Shown here: positions 10,431 to 21,900 of the stretch, one piece after another
How positions within the stretch are numbered: position 1 is the first letter of the stretch
Layout: the number at the start of each line of letters is the position of its first letter
Assembly: GCA_033961575.1 (NCBI GenBank)
Contig: CM066730.1
Span: 152,795,523 to 152,859,522 of the forward strand
Direction of reading: 5' to 3'
Source of the DNA: Aselliscus stoliczkanus
Taxonomy: Eukaryota > Chordata > Mammalia > Chiroptera > Hipposideridae
Length of the DNA stretch: 64,000 nucleotides
The notes under the pieces: generated by a model
Told to the model about the DNA's origin: nothing
Seen by the model: the letters and a program-made list of their open reading frames with translations, nothing else
Database searches by the model: none
Made by a program: the position numbers and the translations under genes

Positions 10431-10434
10431 TAAA

Positions 10435-11205
10435 ATTGAAGCATAACAAAAATACAATTATGTACACAGATCATAAATTTACAAGTCAAATAGTGTTTAC
10501 ATATATACATACACCAATGCAATATGTATGTGACCAGATCAAGATGTAAAACATTTCTATCATCCCAGGAAGCCCCCGCCTGTCCTCTCCTAGTCAATAC
10601 CCACCTGCCCCACCAGGGCTAAACACTATTCTGACTTCCAATACCATAAAATTAGTTTCACCTGTTTTTAAACTTCAGTTTAGTGGAATTGTATGGTAAA
10701 CAGTCTACTGTGTCTGAATTCTATTGCTTATGATATGTGTGAGATCCATCCATATTTTTGTCTGTAGCAGTACTTTGTTCTTTTTTATTACTATGTGACA
10801 TTTCTTGAATAAATAGTTTATTTATCCATCCTATTTGTTGTTAGCATTTGGGCTGTTTCCAGTTTTTGCTATCATGACTAAGCTACTATGAACATTCTTG
10901 TTTGTGATTTCGGGCAGATAAATATGTAATTTCTGTAGGATATGTTCTTAGGGATGGAATTTTGGGGCCATAGGGTAGATGTGTGTTTGACTTTGAAGAT
11001 TTTGCCAATCAGTTGTCTAAATGGTTGTCTATTTACCTTCCCACCAACCATGTACAGGAAGAGTTCTAGTTGCTTCACATCCTTGCCAACATTTGGTGTC
11101 ATTTTGTTTGTTTCATGTCAGCCATTCTGGTGAATGTGTGGTGGATTTAGTTTATATTTTTCTAATGAGGAATGGTGTTGAGCACCTTTTCATATGCTTA
11201 TGAGC
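10435..11205 (-). repeat. Old L1 (L1M/L1ME) 3' region, antisense
   Basis: An antisense L1 3' region reads TTTATCCATCCTATTTGTTG, CATTTGGGCTGTTTCCAG, then CCTTCCCACCAACCATGTAC and GCCATTCTGGTGAATGTG. Confidence 0.7.
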
Positions 11206-11244
11206 CATTAGATAACCTCTTTTTTCAAAGTGCCTGTTCAAACT

Positions 11245-13095
11245 CTTGCCGTTTTTTTAAAATTGTAGTAAAATACACATAAAATGTATCATCTTAACCA
11301 TTTTTAAGTTTGGTAGTGTTAAGTATTTTCACACTGTTGTGCACTGTGAATGAATCTCCAGAAAGCTTTCATGTTTCGAAACTGAAACTCTATGCTTGTT
11401 AAATAACCACTCCACTTGCTTCTCCACCCTCACCCTACCCTCAACCCCATCCCCCATCCCAGCCAGCCCCTGGCAACCACCATTCTTTCTGTCTCTATGA
11501 ATTTGACTGTTCTAGGCATCTCCACATAAGTGGAATCATACAGTATTTGTCTTTACATGACTTGCTTATTTCACTTAGTGTAATGTTCTCAAAGTTCATC
11601 TATGTTGTAGAATGTGTCAGAATTTCCTTCCCTTTTTAAGGCTGGATAATATTCCACTGTGTGTCTGTACCACTTCTTGTTTATCTATTCATCTGTCTAT
11701 GAACACTTGGGTTGCTTCAACCTTTTGGCTATTGTGAATAATGTTGCTACAAACATTGGGTATACAAATATCTGAGATTTTGCTTTCAGTTCTTTAGAGT
11801 ATAGGCCCAGAAGTGGAATTGCTAGGTCATATGGTAATTCTATTTTTAATTTTTTTCTTGAGGAACCACCATGCCGTTTTCCATAGAGGCTGCACCATTT
11901 TGCATTCCCACTGGCATTACACAATGATTCCAATTTCTCCACATTCTTACCAACACTTGATATTTTCTGGGGGCGGGGATTGTTGGGTTTTTTGTTTGTT
12001 TGTTTTTGATAGTAGCCTTCCTAATGCATGTGAGGTGGTATCTCATGGTTTTGATTTTCAGTTCCCTAATGAATAATGATGTTGAGCATCTTTTCATGTG
12101 CTTGTGGGTCATTTGTATATAGTCTTTGGAGAAATACTCAAAGGACTATTCAAAATGAGTCTTTTGCTCATTTTTTGATCTGGTTGTTTGGTTTTTGTTC
12201 TTGGGTTGTAGAAGTTCTTTATATATTATGGATATTAACCCCTTATCACATATATGATTTGCAAATAATTTCTCCTATTCTGTAGGTTTCCTTTTCACTC
12301 TGTTGATTATGTCATCTGATGCACAAAAGTTTTAGATTTTGATGAAGTCCAGTTTATCCATTTTTACATGGGTTGCCTGTGCTTTTAGTGTCATATCCAA
12401 GAAATCATTGATAAACCTAATATAAAGCTGTTTCCCTATGTTTTCTTCTAAGAGTTTTATAGTTTTAGTTCTTACATTTAGTTGTTTTTGTCCATTTTGA
12501 GTTAAGTTTGGCCAAAAGCTAATTGGGCTGTCTGCCTTTTTTAAATTCATTTTTATACATTTTATATTCTTGATGAGTCCTTTGTCAAAATGTATTACAA
12601 ATACATTCTCCCAACCTGTAGTTTATCTTTTAGCTCTATTACTGGTATCTTCTGATGAGCAGAATTTTTTCATTTTAATGAAACTCAACTTATCAGTACT
12701 TTCTTTTATGATTATATGATTATGCTTTTTGTAAAATGTATAAGAAATCTTTGCTGGATCCAAGTTCATGAAGATATGTTTTTGTTCTTTTTTTTCTACA
12801 AGTTTTATTGTTTAATCTTTTGTGTTCAGGCCAATCATCCATTTCACATTAATATTTATTATGGTGTGAGGTAGGGGCCTACTTCCTTTTTTTCGCTTGT
12901 AGATATCTAATTGCTTCAGTGCTATTTATTGAAAAGATTACCATTTCTCCATCAAATGCAATAACACCTTAATTATAAATCAGGTGACTATATATGTGGA
13001 AATCCGTTGCCTTATTCTATTGTTTCCATTGATTTGTTTGTTTGTTTCTCCTTATGTTCGTACCACACAGTCAACTTTATAGCAGTCTATAATTT
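11245..13095 (-). repeat. Second old L1 fragment, antisense, with ORF2 C-terminal remnant
   Basis: The minus strand still encodes [16 protein letters not shown] and TLFTIAKRLKQPKC around 11700-11900, the C-terminal region of L1 ORF2. Upstream on the minus strand (12250-13090) is further L1-type sequence such as (read on +) GATGCACAAAAGTTTTAGAT. Stops and shifts show it is a fossil. Confidence 0.75.
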
Positions 13096-13372
13096 ATGTC
13101 TGTTTTCATATTACTGGCCTGGCATTGAGAAGGTCCATATAATGCTTAACGACTAAGTGAATAAATGAAATGGACTTCAAAGTGATCATTATAACTAGTC
13201 CATTACTAGTTATATTACTAGTATCATGACTAGTACAGTTATATCCATCCTGCCACGTGGGCAGGAATAGTGGAGACCACAAGTAATCCCTAATTTTGTC
13301 ATCGTTCACTTTTGGGATACACTGTATGTATCACCTAGCCTCCCTGGTCATTGTTCCTTATACAGTTTATTC

Positions 13373-13587
13373 GTGTGTGTGTGTGTCTGTCTGTCTGTGT
13401 GTGTGTCTGTGTGTGTGTGTTCTGTATATGTATCTGTGTGTGTTTCTGTGTGTGCGTGTGTCTGTGTGTGCGTCTGTGTGTGTGTGTGTTCTGTGTGTGT
13501 GTCTGTGTGTATGTATCTGTGTGTGCGTGTGTCTGTGTCTGCGTGTGTCTGTGTGTATGTCTGTGTGTGTGTGTGTGTGTGTGTGTG
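13373..13587. repeat. (GT)n-rich tract with CTGT interruptions
   Basis: About 215 bp of GTGTGT mixed with TCTGTG and TATGTATC units. Apparent Cys/Val-rich frames here are artefacts. Confidence 0.95.
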
Positions 13588-14329
13588 ATAGTGTGTTCTG
13601 TAGACTGAAGAACCTTAACTACCTAGAGAGCTTATAGACAGGTGTGCCTTTTGTACAAACATCATTTGCGTGGGGACAAACTATCACCAGAGGAACCACT
13701 GGAGAGCTGCTGGAAGCTGAGGAGAGAGCAGGCTGCTGCAACAACCGTGAAGGACAGGTCTCCTTAGGCGACATGGATGAGAGACTGGCAGGATGCAAAT
13801 GGCCAGAAGACAAGTTGCCTGATCCTGCCTGACTCTCATTTCAGGCTTCGTTCCTTCTTAAGCTCTTTCACCCAAAGGTACTTCCTGGACCATTTAAGAT
13901 AAACAGGTTAAGTTCAGATGCTCGCCACGTTCTCAGTGGTGTCCAGAAGCTTCTTTTAATCTTGACCGGAACAAGATGGATATAAATAAATGACGAGATA
14001 GGTAGACTATAGGTACCTAGATGTATAATGATAACTTAGTAAGTAGATTAAAAACTGCAAGCATCTGGTTTCACCAGGCCCTTGGTGAGTCGAGGCTATA
14101 GTCCCTGATTTCAGTTCATTTTCAGCCTCAATGTGAACAAGACCAAAACACTGTTGATACTTTTCTAGGTGAAAGAAAAAAAACAATCTCTTAACAAGTT
14201 CAGCCACATGAAGGGAAGGAAGGCTGCTGGGAACAGTTTGGTTAACAGAAGTGTTAGGACTGTGGTTTAGATCTGAGTCCTATCTGTGAGGTGGGTGTGG
14301 CCCCAGCTGCTTTGAGAGTCTCCACTGCA

Positions 14330-14480
14330 AAGGTCCAGCTCTGCCATTAACAGCTTTGTGACTTTGTGCCTCAGTTTCCTCATCTGTAAAATGAGGATGA
14401 TAATAGTCCCTGCCTGATAGAGTTATTGTGTAAACACTCAAAGCAGTTCCAACACATATTAAGAGTTCAGTTGTTTGGAC
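14330..14480 (+). repeat. MIR
   Basis: The MIR core TGCCTCAGTTTCCTCATCTG TAAAATGAGGATGATAATAG is well preserved. Confidence 0.8.
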
Positions 14481-15169
14481 TAGACACAGGACATTGGTTA
14501 GGACCATCTTTTTCCGAGTTATCACAGCCACAAATAATTAGGGCTAAGTCTGGGCTTCCAAGGATCTGGCAGAATGGAGTTCTGGCCGCCTTTTAGTTCA
14601 GTCTTGACCGTGAAACGTGTTCCTGCTTTCCTCAGGAATGTCGCTGGGAACTTTGTCCTCCCCAGTGAAGTTAATTCCACCTTGGACTCAGGGCTCGCTA
14701 ATAGGAAGACAAACACCAGCCAGGAACAACTCACTCACCCAGGATGGCCTAGCATTCTCTTTGCTATGAGTAGAATTTGCGTTTTAACCAGTATGTTGAA
14801 ATTCCAAGCCCTGGCTGGGTCTTAGGATTGGGAGGGAGGAAACAAAGGAAAAGTGGGAATGCAGAGACCACAGTCACTCAAGGGGAGTGATTTGGGAGCC
14901 TCCCAGACAGTGAATAATCAATCCACCACTCATTCTTGGGGGCGGGGGATGGGAGGAAGCATTTATCAAGAAACTCAGTGCTGAGGTTAGCAGTATCAGG
15001 CAGAGTGATTTGCACATAGGGAAGACTTTGGTGTAAGTGGAGATGGCTGGAGTTAACGGGGAAGAGTTACTAGAGGAGCTGGGGTGCTGGGAAGGAAGAC
15101 AGACTCCATCTAGGCCAAGGTCAGTACTCTTGGGGGTTTTCTAGGCAGTGGCTTGCACTCAGGGTTCAC

Positions 15170-15300
15170 ATCCGACCTCTGCCCTTTTTTGTATCATCTG
15201 AAACAATTAACTTCACTTCTTTGAGCCTCAGTCTTATCTGCAAAAAGGGGACATGTGTGAGGATCAATATATGAGCTTAGCAGAAAACTTTTCCCAACAT
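15170..15300 (+). repeat. MIR
   Basis: A MIR-like order: ACAATTAACTTCACTTCTTT, GAGCCTCAGTCTTATCTGCA, then GTGAGGATCAAT. Confidence 0.55.
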
Positions 15301-15651
15301 AGGCAATCCGTCAGACTCCAGGCAGTGCCTGTTTTCTATGAGTGAATCCAGGCCAGAGGGTGTGAGGGGCTGGTGCTCCAGAAGCCTGATCCAGCCCAGC
15401 AGCATGCCCTGGCCACCCCGTGGGGCCAGATTGCGCCTGCCACCTGCTTCCGGAGGGTCAGTACTGGCCCCAGCTCTGTTAGAAGGCCTGTTTGGTACAA
15501 CTGAGCCTCCACAGTCTGGGACTCATGCTTGTCACTCTGGGGCTGAACAGGGGACTTGTGGCCACTCCTGCCCAGGCCCTGAACCACTCCATGGCAGTGT
15601 GGGGCCCCAAAGTGGTAAACCTCACTAGAGATGAAGAAAAACAGATTTAAA

Positions 15652-15689
<38 letters not shown>
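15652..15689. repeat. (AAT)n microsatellite
   Basis: A run of about 12 AAT units. Confidence 0.95.
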
Positions 15690-15704
15690 GGTACCACTGA
15701 AGTC

Positions 15705-16178
15705 GTCAGAATGATGATCCCCAAAGATGTCCACATTCTAAACCCTGAAACCTGTAAATAGATTGCCTTTCATGGCCAAAGAGACGTTGTTGGTGTGATT
15801 AAGGATCTGAAGATGGGGAGATTATCCTGGCTTAATCCAGGTGGGCCCAACACAATCATAAGGATCCTGATAAGTGAAAGAGGAAGGCAGGGCCATCGGT
15901 GTCAGAGGCATGTGGTGTGAGAAGGATGTGGCCGGCCACGGCTGGCTTTGAAGATGGAGAGGGCCATGAGCCAAGGAATGCAAGCAGCCTCTAGAAGTTG
16001 GAAAAGGTGAGAACATGGATTCTCCCCTAGAACCTCCCGAAATAAAAATGGCCTTACCTCGATTTTAGTGCAGTGAGACTCATTTCAGACCTCTAGAACT
16101 GTAAGAGAATAAATTGTGTTGTTTTAGCCACTAAGCTTGTGGTAATTTGTTCCAGCAGCAATAGGAAGCTAATACAAC
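15705..16178 (+). repeat. MLT1-like (ERVL-MaLR) LTR
   Basis: The internal order matches MLT1-type LTRs: GATGTCCACATTCTAAACCC, GGGGAGATTATCCTGGCTTA, AGCCAAGGAATGCAAGCAGC, GAGAATAAATTGTGTTGTTT and a terminal AATAGGAAGCTAATACA. It is a solitary old LTR; no viral coding sequence accompanies it. Confidence 0.75.
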
Positions 16179-16199
16179 CATTTTGCCTTTCATGTTAGT

Positions 16200-16800
16200 T
16201 AATATTAAAGAGATTGGTTATAGGTAGAAAGGAGTTTGGAAAAACAGCCTTCACACACAATTGGAAGTATAAATGTGTGTTAGTACCCATCAAATGCTTC
16301 AACGTACCTTTGGCCAAGAATTTTCCCTTCTTAGAATTTATCCTGGATATGCTTACATGAGGATGTTCTTTGTAGCATTTCTTAGAATAGGAAACGCTGG
16401 AAACGACCCTCACATCCCATCATTAAAGCATTGCTGGACTTGAATACAGCCCCAAATAGAATACTGTGCTGTTCCCAGAAAGAGTGAGGGGAACCGAGAT
16501 ATCCATGCATAAGTTTTTTGGGTGTTTTTTTTAAAGCAAGTCACTGATCAGGATGTATGATATGTTTTCTTCATTTATATAAAGAATCCTATATTCACAC
16601 ATATATTTATATAAATGCCTTAGGCTGTCGGAAAGAACATATTAATTTAACTGTAATTTAACTGTAGGAAGGGCATGTGGAGGACAGGGGGAGGCAGGGC
16701 ATGCAATTCTACAATGGTTTAAAATTTTTCAAGTACATTTTCCTTTTAAAAAATTTTGAAAGCGATAAAAGCTCCCCCAGCCTTTCTGTCCTGTACCCAG
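16200..16800 (+). repeat. Old L1M 3' fragment
   Basis: Diverged L1 3' sequence is suggested by GGAAACGCTGGAAACGACCC, GAATACTGTGCTGTTCCCAG and a following A/T-rich stretch. Edges are uncertain. Confidence 0.4.
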
Positions 16801-18559
16801 TCATTGGAACTTCTGGTCTAGACATATCTTGTCTGGACCAAAGCCGCTGGAGTGAGCACAGAGGAGATGCAGGGAGCAGAAACAACCAGCCTTGGAGATG
16901 CAGACATGCTTGAGGACAGGGAATGGAGGGAGGGGCTAGCATGTCAGGACCTGGCCAGGGTCAAGACAGTTGGGGCCAGTGTCCAGGAGGCCTGGGCAAC
17001 AGGCTCTGGAGAGCAGGGGTGCACACTGACCCCCAGGCAGGGGCAGCTTTCTGTGCCCTGAGCCCCACGCCCCCCAATTGCTGGTGGGTCAGAGGCTGTG
17101 GGAGACCCTGCCCTGAGTAGTCAGAATCTCCTACAGGTGAGTCCAGCATTTGGCTGAGGGACAGACAGGGCTTTGACCAACAACATTTGCAGTGTTGGTA
17201 TCAACAGCCATAGCTGAGACTGGCATAGTACGCTTCCCCAGCCCTCCCCGAGAGCAGCCAACGGGACCGATGCAGGGTCAGGCAGGGGATGCCCATCCAT
17301 CTCTCAGCCAGTCCCACTGGGAGGAGTGCCTTTTGCAAACGTCAGCACATCCCCCTAGCTATAGACTCACCTTGACCTAGGGCTGATGGCTTTGAGGGCT
17401 TTGTCCTGTGGAATTCTTCTCTAGCTCAATTGCAGCCCGTCTGAGCAAACTAGGAAACCTGGCCAGTGTTTTCCATAGTTGGACTTACTTCTACCTGATC
17501 TTAGAATCCTAAATCCATTATTGTCAGGATGGAAGTGAGCCTTGAGGTCATTTAGCCCAACTGTTTTCACGTTACAGAAGGGAAACCTGAGGCCCAAAAG
17601 GGAAGTGCCTTGCCAAGCATTTGGGGGCTTCCTGCTACAGGTGACTGGGCTCCGGGCCTATTCTTCTGCCCTGGCTGGAGGAAACTCAGAGAGAAAGGTG
17701 AGGAGGGTCCTGGGCGGCAGCCTAGCCACAGTGCAGAGCCCCAGTGCTCCACCTCCTTGCTATCACCTGTACCATCCTACCTGCAGCCCGGATCCATCTA
17801 CCCCTAGGGAGCTCCCCATGAGGCTGAGTCAGGGTCAAGGGTCACCTGTATTGAGGAGAATTGGCCCCACCCTGAGAATTGAAAAACTCAGGGATTTTCT
17901 TCAGTTTGGCCTGGACACTTCTAGCTATTATCTGTGGGCAGGTCATGCCTCTCCTTGGGCCTCAGTGTCCTCCCCAAAGCAAACATTTTCCTCCCAGAAA
18001 AAACAGGGATGATGGGTACAAAATGCTGTGAGTTTGAGGACAGGATTGGGCTTATGCAATTTACCCATTCAGCCATAAAGGAGGTCAGCATTCAGGACCC
18101 CGCCAAGAGCTGCGCTCCCATGGGCCTCATTAACTGGTCATTATCATTATTCCACCGGATCCCAGTGACCAAGAGGTGTGGTGGAGGCTCCAAAATCTCC
18201 AACCTCAGTAGGAGAACCATCTCATGTGACTTCCGTGGAGGCAGGGGGATGGACCAGCTGATCAGGGAAAGCTGTGTGCCAAGATTGAGATGATTTCAAT
18301 CTATGAGTGTCTTCGGTTCTAGCTTGAGCCCTGGATTGGCATGAAGCTTTCAATCTGAAAAGTGTCCCAGAAAGTCTGATCCATCAGACTTTACCACCTG
18401 ATCTCCTGCCTGTGCCCCTGTCCCCACTGCTGGGACCACTTGGCCCCGCCCAGCTCGGGAACCAATGCTCCCCTTGTCTGGGGTAACTTAGAGCGCTTGT
18501 TCCCATAGCTGGCTGGCTCCGCATCACGTTGGCTTCTTTGGAAGCTCTGCTTTGATTGA

Positions 18560-18715
18560 ACGTCTGCTCTCATTTCTTGTGCACCAGCTATGTGCCAGGT
18601 ACTTTCCATGCATGATAACTCCATCGTCATGACAATCCAGGGCTTAAAAGCATCAGAGCCAGGATTGGACCCCAGGCCAGGGCTCTTTTCCATAAGGCCA
18701 TGGCAGCCCCACAAA
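18560..18715 (-). repeat. MIR, antisense
   Basis: Antisense MIR: CACCAGCTATGTGCCAGGTA, then AGAGCCAGGATTGGACCCCA. Confidence 0.6.
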
Positions 18716-18734
18716 CAGAAAGCCTTTCCCCAAT

Positions 18735-18910
18735 AATAATGGTTACCATTATTTCTTGAACGCTTACTACATGCCAGATATTATGCTAAATAAGTACTTT
18801 ATATGGATTAACTCAGTTTAAACCTCATGTGGTACGCTTACTATCCCCATTTTACAGTAGGTAGACTGAGGCTTAGAGAGGTTGCAAAAATTTCCAGTTA
18901 GATGGTGGAG
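18735..18910 (-). repeat. MIR, antisense
   Basis: Antisense MIR: CTTACTACATGCCAGATATT, TATCCCCATTTTACAGTAGG, CTGAGGCTTAGAGAGGTTGC. Confidence 0.75.
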
Positions 18911-19854
18911 GAGTGAGGTTTCAAATACAAGCTGTCTGAGGCGCGATGCTCTCTTTGGAGTCGCCGTGTGGTATGTGGCCTTAGTGACGGAACACTTGCC
19001 TCACCGCAGGTGCCCATCTTGTCCTGTAGGCCTAAACCCTAGTCTATGTTGTTCCCTCTCCTTGTGTCCCAGCGTCCCCAGGCCTGGGCTGTTTTTACCC
19101 TCCGCACGACCAATATTCCACTCCAGTCCCCTGTGAGTGTGTTTGTTTGCCCCAAAGGGGACCAAGTAGCTGTGGCTTAAGACAAGATAGGAGGTGTATT
19201 TCTCTCTCAGGGGCAGGTGTCTTTGCCTCCAGTCTTCTTGCCCTACCATCCTTGGGGCCATGTTCCTTCCTGAAAAAAATGAGGATGTGGAAGGTGGGTC
19301 CTTTTCTTTCTGGCTATGACCTGCAAACTGTGTTCATTATGTTGGCCAGCACTGGCTGCAAGGGATGCTGGGAAATACAATCTAGCTAGGTGGCCATAAA
19401 CCCAGCTCAAGTTTGGGGGCTTCGATTGCTGAAAGAGTGGGAGACATTTTCACCATTCCCAGCCAGAGCCTCACCCTTGACCTTGGCCGCTCTCTTTGGC
19501 AAGGTGTCCTTGTGGCTCTCTGATGACCTCTCCCTGTTAGTCTCCAGAGCCACATCCCCACATCTAGCCTGTCTTGGCACCATCTGAGCCCACAGTCACT
19601 TTTACTTTTTGCAGGTGAAGAATTCCACTCCATCTTGTACACACACTACACACAGTATCACACACAAAGATTCTTGGAAGGGGCATTGGGTTTGTGGTGG
19701 GTCATTAAATGAAAATGCTGTTTGCCTCCTGTCCAGTCTGCAGCCTTCTGTACTGGTTTTCAGCTTTTAAGTGAGTAGAAAGGCTTACTTTCCTGGTGTT
19801 TTTAAGATTAGCATGTTTTATTACTATCAGAAAAATTTTCACGATATTTTGGCA

Positions 19855-19855
19855 G

Positions 19856-19911
<56 letters not shown>
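19855..19911. repeat. (GT)n microsatellite
   Basis: About 57 bp of nearly perfect GT repeat with one GC step. Confidence 0.97.
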
Positions 19912-19913
<2 letters not shown>

Positions 19914-21620
19914 AAGCAAAGAACTTTATTCAGACCTCCCTGTGTCTGTCTTGCCTTCGTCTTATGGTTGGTGACCCAAGCTCCCCAGTCCAGAGACCCA
20001 GGCAGATTCAAGCTGACCTGTCAGGACTGGTGGAATCATCCTTTTGATAGAGCCCATCTCCCACCCACCCCCTCTCTTATAAGGCCCTCTGGGGTGTCCA
20101 CTCTGGCCTACAGCTATGATGTCCCGATGCCTTGGGTATGGATGATACTTTCCAGTTTGGTTTCAGAGCTTCGGGCCACTTTGCCCTGTTGGCTCTTCCA
20201 TCACTGCCCGCTCCCCGGGGGCCCTCATGGCTCCAGCCCCAGGTCCCTGCTCTCTTCCCTGTTGGGCTGTTCTAAGAGCGAAACCTATGGAAGCTTCCAG
20301 AAGTGGAAGCTGCGTTGTCTGATATATTAGTCAACCAGCCCTTGAAACACAGGTTCTCCTCATGGTTCTAAGCTGGTTTCTGAGTTAGAGCTCTTGAGGC
20401 TCTGGCCTCAGCGGCAGACATCGTGGACCCTGTGGCCATTCCGCCACCATCGACAGAAGATGTCCTCCTCCCTTGAGCCTGAGGCTCAGGCCCATGTTGG
20501 CCCCGCTCTTGGATGCTGTCAAAGAAACCCTCTACCTCCGACTTCATGTCACTAGTGACTTTTACAGGTCTCCTCAGAACCAGTTCTCTGGAGAAGCAGG
20601 TTTTTTCTCTGTTACTTCATATTTATATTAAAACTTTGTACATACCCTCAGAAGCACAGAAGGTAGAAAAGAGCCATTGTCTTAGTGTCACTGGTCACAG
20701 TGATAGAAACCATCTTTCTACTGGAATTGAAGAGTTAAGTGACCCAGTGTATGTGCCAATCTGAACTGTAATCCATTCCAAGGCTGAGGCCTCTTAGTTC
20801 CTGTGGGGTTGCCCCACATCGGCACCCTTGGTTCCAGCTGCCCGCTCCCCCTGCCCCTTGTATTAAGAACCTCAAACCTGCCATGAGGTATGGAGCAGGG
20901 CAGCAGGGAGCATTGGCCCAGGAATTTCAGGACTGCTGTGGCCCTGGGCTAGTCGTTTCCCTCCGTGGTACAGGTGCCCTGTCTGCAGAATGAAGGAGCA
21001 GGCCCCAGACCCCACTGACTCCATGATCTAGGTGGCCAGTGGTGCTAATGTGAGCTGGTTGCTCCTGGCTCAGAGGGCCCTCCCTGCAGAGCACCGGGCC
21101 CAACGCGTAGGTGTAGGCTACACACTGACCCTAGGCAGACCATGCTGGCCCAGAGAGTCCTCCGATGTCACAGCAGTCACTGACTGTCTTCCTCATCCTC
21201 ATCCACTCCGCCCCTCCCACCTGGCCTGGGAATTGCCCCCAACCCCAGCCACTGGGTGCTTCCCCACCAGCCCCTGGAGAGTCTTGAGAATCAGTAAAGG
21301 GACAACTACGGGACTGGACAATGCAGGGTCCTCCTTGGCCAGCTGACCCCCACTCAGACTGCTAAGTCACCACATGGTCATGTGGCACCACTCAGCCATC
21401 AGAAGAAGCAAAGCTTACCACTAGCTAGTATTTTGGGGGTGCTTTGAGATCCATGTATGAAAGAGTGAATAGAAATAATAAGTATAGTCAACCCTTTATT
21501 ACCCATACCCAGCACCCAAGGGCCTCTCCCCCACACAGGTGCAACCAGGCCAGGGAATTCCTGACCAGCCTGGAGAACAGTCCTCCATCCACACTGCAGA
21601 GGACATCTGCCTTGTCTGAC

Positions 21621-21622
21621 TT

Positions 21623-21661
<39 letters not shown>

Positions 21662-21664
21662 TTA
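21621..21664. repeat. (TTTA)n microsatellite, the tail of an antisense L1
   Basis: About 11 TTTA units lie between a target-site duplication and an antisense L1 3' end, so they most likely grew from the L1 poly(A) tail. Confidence 0.9.
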
Positions 21665-21900
21665 CACCTTTTTGTTCAATTGCTTTCAGGTGTACAAAAC
21701 AATGTACTAGTTATATATATATATCACCCCTCACAAAGTTATAATCCCCCTCCCCCAATCTATTGCCCCTCTGACATCAGATATATCTATTACAATGCCT
21801 TTGTTTCAATTCCCTATACTCCATATCCCATGACTATATATATATTGAATTATAGTTGACATACAGTATTATTCAGCTTCAGGTGTACAGTGGTCAGTCA
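21626..21900 (-). mobile_element. 5'-truncated L1 insertion, antisense, with 17-bp target duplication
   Basis: GCCTTGTCTGACTTTTA occurs at 21609-21625 and again, identical, at 21901-21917. Between them lies an A/T-rich tail and an L1 3' end on the minus strand (on + it reads CAGGTGTACAAAACAATGTA and TGACATACAGTATTATTCAG). It is a typical short, young, 5'-truncated insertion. Confidence 0.88.

Noticed and set aside
13373..13587. Cys/Val-rich proteins over GT repeats (also at 19857 and 60720)
   Set aside because: They are translations of microsatellites.
15705..16178. Endogenous retrovirus with coding capacity
   Set aside because: Only a solitary old MaLR-type LTR is visible; there is no internal coding region.
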